This document shows positions 58,701-64,000 of a stretch of DNA of 64,000 nucleotides, piece by piece; the first letter of the stretch is position 1; the number at the start of each line of letters is the position of its first letter. The stretch lies in contig DASTBI010000158.1 of the NCBI GenBank assembly GCA_035712145.1, forward strand, positions 1-64,000, given 5' to 3'. The position numbers and the translations under genes were made by a program. The notes beneath the pieces are model-generated. The model had not been told where the DNA came from. It did no database searches and saw nothing but the letters and a program-made list of their open reading frames with translations. Source of the stretch: Candidatus Eisenbacteria bacterium. GTDB taxonomy: Bacteria > Eisenbacteria > RBG-16-71-46.

Positions 58701-59966
58701 TTACGCGCAGCGCAGCCGGACGACGAAGCGGCTTCCCATGCCCCGCTCGCTCTTCGCGTCGAGCGTCCCGCCCATCGCTTCGGCCAGGCGCCGGGCGAGC
58801 GCCAGACCGAGGCCCATCCCGCCGGCCTCGCGCGTGCTCGAGCCATCGCCCTGACGGAACGGCTCGAACAGCGCCTCCAGGCGATCGGCCGGGATGCCCG
58901 GACCGTCGTCTTCGAGCTCGATCTCGATGCCGCCGTCGCCGAGATCGGCGGCGCGAGCGGCGCTGAGACGGATGCGGCTCCCGGGAAGCGTGAACTTGAC
59001 CGCGTTGTCCACCAACTCGTCGAGGATCTGCAGCAGGCGCCGCCGGTCGCAGGACACCGGAGGCAGGCTCGACTCCACCTCGAGCATGAACTCGCGAAGG
59101 CCGTCGGCGATCCCGGGGCGTCGCGCTTCGGCGAAGTCGCGCAGCAGGTCGCCCAGATCGTGCGGCTCGAGCTTGAGCTGCAGAGCCCGCTCCTCGAGCT
59201 TCGAAAAGTCGAGCAGGTTGCGGATCTTGTTTTCGAGGTTCACGGCCTGGCTGGAGGACGTCCCGATCGCCTCCCTGGCCTGCGCGTCGGTCAGCGTGGC
59301 ATCCAGCAGCTCCAGATAGGCCTTGATGATCGCCAGCGGCGTGAGCAGCTCGTGGCTGACGTTGCTCAGGAATTCGGACTTGAGGCGATCGAGCTCGGTG
59401 AGTCGCTCGTTGCTGTCGCGCAACTGGCGATTCGACTCGCGCGCGCGGTGGTAGAGGCGCGCGTTCTCGAGCGCCACGGCCACCATGCCCGCAGCCGTGG
59501 AGAGGTACTCGAGATCGAGCGCTCCATAGGAAGTCCCGTCGAGCCGGCGGCCAAGAGCCACCACGCCCATGAGCCGTCCCTGCACCTGCATCGGAGCGGC
59601 GACCGCGAATCCAGCCTCGAGCGCGATCTCCGCGTCGGGGCTGCCGGCCATCGCCCACTCGTCAACGGGCTCGACCGTGCGCGCCTGCGCCATGCACTCC
59701 CCCATGCGCGCCGCGATCGGTTCACCCAGAGCACGGGTCATCGCCTCGCGAACCCCGAAACTGCGTACCAGAACCGGGACATTCCCGGCGGATCCCTGGA
59801 GCAGCCACAGCGCCGCCGCCGCCGTGCCGAAGTGACCCATGAGGTTGAGCAGTGTGAGCTGCGCGATCGCGTACGGATCGAGTCCGACGCTCAGCTCACG
59901 GCTCAGCTCGAAGAGGGAGAGCAGGCTGCTCTCGCGCCGCTCCGCGAGCTTCCGGTGCGTATCCAC
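58701..59966 (-). CDS. Soluble sensor histidine kinase with GAF domain
   Basis: The 421-residue kinase has a GAF domain (about 25-170; GFAVAAPMQVQGRLMGVVALGRRLDG), a short coiled coil and a kinase core with H-box FLSNVSHELLTPLAII, N-box ILDELVDNAVKF and G-boxes EDDGPGIP and GMGLGLALARR. No transmembrane segment is present. The GTG start directly follows the STAS stop (TGA-GTG). No receiver-domain gene is adjacent, so it may act on the STAS/SpoIIE partner-switching proteins or on a distant regulator. Confidence 0.92.
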   Translation of the reverse strand: MDTHRKLAERRESSLLSLFELSRELSVGLDPYAIAQLTLLNLMGHFGTAAAALWLLQGSAGNVPVLVRSFGVREAMTRALGEPIAARMGECMAQARTVEPVDEWAMAGSPDAEIALEAGFAVAAPMQVQGRLMGVVALGRRLDGTSYGALDLEYLSTAAGMVAVALENARLYHRARESNRQLRDSNERLTELDRLKSEFLSNVSHELLTPLAIIKAYLELLDATLTDAQAREAIGTSSSQAVNLENKIRNLLDFSKLEERALQLKLEPHDLGDLLRDFAEARRPGIADGLREFMLEVESSLPPVSCDRRRLLQILDELVDNAVKFTLPGSRIRLSAARAADLGDGGIEIELEDDGPGIPADRLEALFEPFRQGDGSSTREAGGMGLGLALARRLAEAMGGTLDAKSERGMGSRFVVRLRCA

Positions 59967-60317
59967 TCAGGCTCCCAGCGCCCGGAGCGACTCTCCTTCG
60001 CTCTCGTCGATGGTCAGGAAGCGATGGAGGTTGAGCAGCTCGAGCGGTCCTGTGACCGCCACGGATGGCGCCGCGATGCGCAGCGAGCAGCCTTCGCTGC
60101 GCGTGCGCTCCGCGAGCACCAGCAGCATGCCCACGCCGCTCGAAGACAGGAACGTGACCTCGGCGAGATTGAGCACGAGATGAATGCCCGCGGGCCGCGC
60201 CTCGACACAATGCTCGAGCAGGCGAGGCGCGGTCTTGGCGTCGAGCCGTCCCTCGGCGCGCACCACCACTGAATCTCCACGCGACTCCGTCGTCGTGGCC
60301 TTGAACGAATCAACCAT
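59967..60317 (-). CDS. STAS-domain anti-sigma factor antagonist
   Basis: The 116-residue STAS protein (SpoIIAA/RsbV type) has VVVRAEGRLDAKTAPRLLEH and the phosphorylatable loop LAEVTFLSSSGVGMLL, where the conserved serine follows the strand. It is the substrate of a SpoIIE-like phosphatase and of an RsbW-like kinase, both activities being encoded in one polypeptide by the gene just upstream. AAGGAGGA precedes the ATG; it overlaps that gene by 8 bases. Confidence 0.93.
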   Translation of the reverse strand: MVDSFKATTTESRGDSVVVRAEGRLDAKTAPRLLEHCVEARPAGIHLVLNLAEVTFLSSSGVGMLLVLAERTRSEGCSLRIAAPSVAVTGPLELLNLHRFLTIDESEGESLRALGA

Positions 60318-62373
60318 GGCGATCCTCCTTGGACGCTTGCCGGACCTTGGCAGGGTCGAACGTCAGCACCGTGAGATTGCCGGCCGGGGTCGCCGGCCGA
60401 TACACCACCTCGTCCATCGACAAGTGGATGAGGTCGAGCCCGAATCCGCGGCCCGCGAGCCTTCGACCGACGTCGTCGAGATCGCGCGGCTGCCAGCGGC
60501 CGGGGCTGAACGGGAATCCGTGATCCCGCAGCAGGAAGTAGCCGGCCCGCACCCGCGCGTCGAGACCGTCGGTTTCGGCTCCGCCCGGAACCCACCACAC
60601 ATCGAACGTTTGCTCGGCATCGAGCTTGAGACCGTGCTCGGCGATGTTCGCGCAGGCTTCGTAGAGCGCGAGCTCGAGCTGCCGGCGCTCTCCGCGGGGA
60701 ATGGCGCTCAGGTGCGGGGCTCGCTCGAGCCACGGTCCGAGCGCCGACAGGCTCTCCAGGCTCGCGGAGAGCGAGAGCGGGGGACCGGTGGATTCCGCTT
60801 CGGCAAGACGCGCGAGCGCGTCGACGCGCCCGCGGGCCGCCTGCTGGGGCTCGCCGGCAACGCGCGCCGGACGCGCCACGACGAGCAGCGTCTCGTCGTC
60901 CTGCGGCTCGCCTTCGGTCCAGCCGGCGACCGCAGCCGACAGCGCGGCCACGAGCTCGTCGGGGCCGCGGCGGGCGTGATCGCGCACCACCTGATCCACA
61001 CGGTCGAAGCCGAACGCCTCTCTCCCGCTCCGGTCGAACGCCTCGCTGATCCCGTCCGTGAATTGCGCGATGAGATCTCCCGGCTGGAGGTCGAGCGTGC
61101 GGTCTTCGAGCGTCTGCGCCAGCGCTCCCCCCCGCACCGCTCCCAGCGGAATGCCGCGCGTGGGATGCCACTCGACACGGCCCGTGGCCGCCCGCCACAG
61201 GAGGAGCGGCGTGTGCCCCGCGGATGCGTAGACGAGACGACCTCGCGCCGGGTCCAGCAAGCCGTAGAACATCGTCACGAACTCACCGGGCTCGAGCGTC
61301 GCGGACAGATGGCGCTCGAGGTCGACCAGCAGGGCCGCCGGTGAGACGTGCACCGCGTGGAGCGCCCGCACCAGCGCGGAGAGCATCGACGTCACCAGGC
61401 AGCCGCCGAGTCCCTTGCCGGAGACATCGGCGATCGCGACGGCGATTCGCCCGTCCTCGAGATCGATGAAGTCGTAGTAGTCGCCGCCCACCTCGGCCGC
61501 GGCGCGATGCGCGCCGACCAGCGTGTAACCCGATACCGTCCTTCGCCCTCGCGGCAGCAACCGCTGCTGGATCTCGCGGGCCAGCTCGAGCTCGTGGCTG
61601 AGCCGCTCGCGCTCGCGGCTCTCCACGCGGGCGACCTTGAGGCGAGCGGCCATGTCGTTGACCGCGACGGCCAGCAGTCCGAGCTCGGTCCGATCGTGGA
61701 CGGCGAGCGGCGTGTCCAGGTCGCCGCGACCGATCCGATCGAGCCCCGTGCGTAGCGCCGCCACCGGCTTGAGCAGTCCGCCGAGCAGGACCAGGCCGAG
61801 CGTGACCGCCACCGCGAGCAGCGCCGCCAGGAACAGGAACTGCGAGCGACGGCCGGCCGACACCGCGCGCTCCACGTACGCGCGCTGCATCGCCACCACC
61901 GCGCGCCCGATCTGCGGTCCGTTCGCGTACGACACCGGCGCCTCGACGACCAGCAGGCTCCGGCTGGCCAGCAGCCGCTCGCCGTCCTCGAGTCGGGTCG
62001 CTCCAGCGGTGGCCGTCAGATCGGCGGGGGGCGCATATCGTTCCCCCAAGTGGCGCGGGTCGGCGTGACCCTGGATGCGCCCGAGATGATCCACGACGAC
62101 CACGAACGCCAGCTCGGGACGCTCGGCCTGCATCGTCTTCACGAGCGGCACCAGCGTCAGCTCGGGGAACTCCGAGAGCAGCGCCCCCGAGCTGGTGAGC
62201 GCCAGGTTGCGCGCTTCGAGCACCAGCCGGGTCTCGATCTCTCGCGACAGCGCCCGCCGCAGGTTTCGCTCGGCCATCGCACCGACGCTGAGCACCGAGG
62301 CCGCGACCAGCACGACGGCGACACCGGTCACCACCCATCGGATCGAGATCACCGTCGGACGGCCGCCCCTCAT
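60310..62373 (-). CDS. Membrane SpoIIE-type phosphatase fused to RsbW-like ATPase
   Basis: The 687-residue protein has TM1 (about 10-30), a periplasmic sensor domain, TM2 (about 186-206), HAMP, a PP2C/SpoIIE phosphatase domain (about 280-490; AAEVGGDYYDFIDLEDGRIAVAIADVSGKG, QFTDGISEAF, QDDETLLVV, all metal-ligand Asp present) and a C-terminal HATPase_c_2 domain (about 545-680; LALYEACANIAEHG, GRGFGLDLIHLSMDEV). Phosphatase and anti-sigma-like kinase in one chain should set the phosphorylation of the STAS protein encoded next. The start at 62373 is fixed by the ATGA overlap with the barrel-TPR gene. Confidence 0.92.
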   Translation of the reverse strand: MRGGRPTVISIRWVVTGVAVVLVAASVLSVGAMAERNLRRALSREIETRLVLEARNLALTSSGALLSEFPELTLVPLVKTMQAERPELAFVVVVDHLGRIQGHADPRHLGERYAPPADLTATAGATRLEDGERLLASRSLLVVEAPVSYANGPQIGRAVVAMQRAYVERAVSAGRRSQFLFLAALLAVAVTLGLVLLGGLLKPVAALRTGLDRIGRGDLDTPLAVHDRTELGLLAVAVNDMAARLKVARVESRERERLSHELELAREIQQRLLPRGRRTVSGYTLVGAHRAAAEVGGDYYDFIDLEDGRIAVAIADVSGKGLGGCLVTSMLSALVRALHAVHVSPAALLVDLERHLSATLEPGEFVTMFYGLLDPARGRLVYASAGHTPLLLWRAATGRVEWHPTRGIPLGAVRGGALAQTLEDRTLDLQPGDLIAQFTDGISEAFDRSGREAFGFDRVDQVVRDHARRGPDELVAALSAAVAGWTEGEPQDDETLLVVARPARVAGEPQQAARGRVDALARLAEAESTGPPLSLSASLESLSALGPWLERAPHLSAIPRGERRQLELALYEACANIAEHGLKLDAEQTFDVWWVPGGAETDGLDARVRAGYFLLRDHGFPFSPGRWQPRDLDDVGRRLAGRGFGLDLIHLSMDEVVYRPATPAGNLTVLTFDPAKVRQASKEDRHG

Positions 62374-64000
62374 GGCTTGTCGCCTCCGATCTCGCGCGCC
62401 CGCTCGAGCTGCTCGTGGGCGCGGGCCAGGTAGGCGATGGTGCGCTGATCCTTGGGGTCGACCTGGAGCGCGCGCTCCCAGAGCGAGACCGCCTCGATCA
62501 GGCGGCCGGCGGCGTAGTGCTCCATGCCGCGCGTCAAGTACTCCCGTTTGAGGTACTCGTCCACGCGCTGATAGCCGGGCCGCAGCGACCACACCAGCTC
62601 CCAGTAGCGCAGCGCTTCGTCGGCGCGGCCCGCCTCGAACGCTTCGACCCCACGGCGATAGAACGCCTGCAGATCGCGCTCCGCATAAGGCGCGCGGCTC
62701 GGCGGCGGACTCGGCGCCGCCCCCGGCTTCGAAGACTCGCTGCGAGCGCGCTCGAGGGACGCGGCCGTCGCGCTGATTCCGGATGCGCGCGCATCGAGCT
62801 CCCGGGCCTGAGCGAGCAAGGTCGCGGCCGGCTCGAGCTGGCCGGCCTGAATCATCAGCCGGGCTCGGCGCAGCAGATCCTGCACACGGGCGGCAATGGC
62901 GCGCTCGGATCGCGCGAGCATGCTGCGCGCCTCCGCGTCTTTGGGGTCGGCGGCGAGCACCGCCGCGAATCCGTCCCGCGCCTGCACCAGCCGGTCGGCG
63001 CCCAGGGCTTCGAGCGCCATGGCGAAGCGGGCGCGGATCTCCTGCGAGCGGCGCGCGCGCGCGTCGCTCTCGGCCCGGCTCCGGGCCAGCGCCGCGACCA
63101 CGGCGGTGTCGTTCGGCACGAGCGCCAGCGAGCGCTGGAACGCGATCGCCGCTTCGGCGGGATCGCCGCCCAGGTGCAACGCTCTCCCGCGCTCGGCGAG
63201 CAGCGCCGCTTCCAGGCGCCGCGCGGGTTCGTGGTCCGGGTCCATCACGCGGATCGTGGCGGTGAGCGACAATGCTTGATCGACGTCCCCGGCGCGGCGC
63301 GCGTCCTCGGCGCGGGACAGCAGAGACCGGATCCGCTCGGCCTCGCGCTGGCGCTCGATCTCCGCGAGCCGGGTCGCGAAGCGCTCCTCTTCGGCGCGCG
63401 CGGCGCGTTCTTTCGCCTCGGGCGCCGCCGTGCCGAAGCGCCAGCTCAGTCCGGCGCGATGCGTGGGCCCCGTGACCTGGTCCTCGAAGGCGTAGGCGAT
63501 CTCCGTGTCGCGATAGCGCAGACCGGTCCCCGCGGTGAGCGCGCCATGGTCGATACCGGCGCGCAGTGCCAGCAGCGGATGGGGATTGAGCTCGAGCCCG
63601 GCATGAATCCGCGGCGAGACGCCGCGCGCCTTCTCCACGTCGAAGCTCCACAGCATGCCCAGCGCGCCCGCGACGGGCGGCTGGTACGCCAGCCCGAGCC
63701 GCATCGACGAGGGATCGGCGACGCTCTCCTGATCGAGACGGATCGCCGGCTCGATCAGGTTCTGAAGGGAGAGCCCGACGGCGAGCCCGCGCGCCCATGG
63801 CGCGTCGACTCCGAGGGCGAGAGCGGGCGCCACGCGGACACCGAGGTCGGCGCCGACGCCGCCGCCCGAGCGCCCGGCGATCTGCTGGCGGCGCAGCTTG
63901 AACGAGCCCCCGAGGCTCCATGCCGCGCTGACGGCGCGGCCGTAGGCGAAGCCGATCTCCGACTCGCTGCTGGTGAGATCGGGGTCGGTGACGGTGTTGC
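62370..64000 (-). CDS. PorV-like barrel fused to TPR domain (5' end outside window)
   Basis: At least 542 residues are visible. The N-terminal part is a PorV/PorQ-type outer-membrane barrel (EIGFAYGRAVSAAWSLGGSFKLRR, GADLGVRVAPALALG, GLAVGLSLQNLIEPAI, MRLGLAYQPP, GLELNPHPLLALRAGIDHG, GTGLRYRDTEIAYAFED, HRAGLSWRFG). A coiled segment (KERAARAEEERFATRLAEIERQREAERI) joins it to a tail of TPR-like repeats (LSLTATIRVMDPDHEPARRLEAALLAERGRALHL and further units). The start is upstream of the window, as the frame is open to 64000. The ATGA overlap with the SpoIIE gene suggests that the envelope protein feeds the partner-switch module. Confidence 0.88.
   Translation of the reverse strand, partial: NTVTDPDLTSSESEIGFAYGRAVSAAWSLGGSFKLRRQQIAGRSGGGVGADLGVRVAPALALGVDAPWARGLAVGLSLQNLIEPAIRLDQESVADPSSMRLGLAYQPPVAGALGMLWSFDVEKARGVSPRIHAGLELNPHPLLALRAGIDHGALTAGTGLRYRDTEIAYAFEDQVTGPTHRAGLSWRFGTAAPEAKERAARAEEERFATRLAEIERQREAERIRSLLSRAEDARRAGDVDQALSLTATIRVMDPDHEPARRLEAALLAERGRALHLGGDPAEAAIAFQRSLALVPNDTAVVAALARSRAESDARARRSQEIRARFAMALEALGADRLVQARDGFAAVLAADPKDAEARSMLARSERAIAARVQDLLRRARLMIQAGQLEPAATLLAQARELDARASGISATAASLERARSESSKPGAAPSPPPSRAPYAERDLQAFYRRGVEAFEAGRADEALRYWELVWSLRPGYQRVDEYLKREYLTRGMEHYAAGRLIEAVSLWERALQVDPKDQRTIAYLARAHEQLERAREIGGDKP

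Noticed and set aside
57787-59658. Frame continuous with the SppA-like gene upstream of 57786, giving a 1428-residue protein
   Set aside because: The upstream part reads the nth and histidine kinase genes out of frame; the ATGA overlap at 57786 marks the true start.
62374-63921. Frame continuous with the SpoIIE gene upstream of 62373, giving a 1203-residue protein
   Set aside because: It runs out of frame through the barrel-TPR gene and has no recognisable domain there.
1-64000. tRNA, rRNA, CRISPR arrays, insertion sequences, att sites
   Set aside because: By eye I found no cloverleaf with GTTCGA loop, no rRNA, no regularly spaced repeats and no transposase or integrase in any frame; a covariance-based scan would be needed to exclude tRNA firmly.

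Overview
The window is 64 kb of uniformly GC-rich bacterial chromosome with very tight packing: many genes overlap by 1, 4 or 8 bases (ATGA, GTGA or TGATG junctions) or by 20 bases. No rRNA, recognisable tRNA, insertion sequence, prophage or CRISPR array was found. The gene set is that of a Gram-negative, didermic bacterium: PorV-like and OmpA-like barrels, a DsbD system, lipoproteins, and a kelch protein with a C-terminal sorting-type domain. High GC, the PorV barrel, the FlgD/T9SS-like C-terminal domain and sigma-54 regulation together suggest the Eisenbacteria/Gemmatimonadota side of the FCB group. That placement is inference, because no marker gene lies in the window.

Layout. 1-7.4 kb: a 3'-truncated Ser/Thr kinase with a STAND-like ATPase and TPR region, a small copper-type lipoprotein with permuted domain order, an exported protein behind a candidate sigma-54 promoter, a HEAT-repeat/HD-GYP signalling pair and a cold-shock gene. 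7.7-15.5 kb: an ABC exporter operon with a hydrolase, a GT39-like glycosyltransferase, a beta-CASP nuclease divergent from a Cys-motif GAF/Fis regulator coupled to a histone-deacetylase-like enzyme, and a small exported protein. 15.5-25 kb: a large uncharacterised protein, arginase with a di-haem cytochrome c, a LamG-like protein, a P1B-4-like metal ATPase with an anchored HMA protein, a nitroreductase and a Mut7-C protein. 25-28.8 kb: a four-gene two-component operon next to a 590-base gene-free stretch full of inverted repeats, which may encode structured RNA.

28.8-44.8 kb: polyprenyl-phosphate sugar-1-phosphate transferase and GT2 genes, barrels, an Eis-like acetyltransferase, a thioesterase, a kelch protein, a retropepsin-PDZ protein, DsbD with a YyaL-type thioredoxin-domain protein, an ECF sigma factor with a membrane partner, and two small membrane proteins. 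44.8-49.8 kb: a YhaN/YhaO (SbcCD-like) pair and a TPR protein. 49.8-64 kb: a run of minus-strand genes, each overlapping, abutting or close to the next: a barrel-TPR protein (5'-truncated), SpoIIE phosphatase fused to an RsbW-like ATPase, STAS, a GAF histidine kinase, endonuclease III, a barrel-SppA fusion, two paralogous membrane-TPR proteins and a GT-C/TPR protein.

The most interesting points are the structured-RNA candidates at 28.39-28.67 kb, the barrel-linked partner-switching module at 58.7-64 kb, the 22-bp perfect palindrome at 13.41 kb, the circularly permuted cupredoxin, and the sigma-54 promoter with an upstream inverted repeat at 3.1-3.2 kb.
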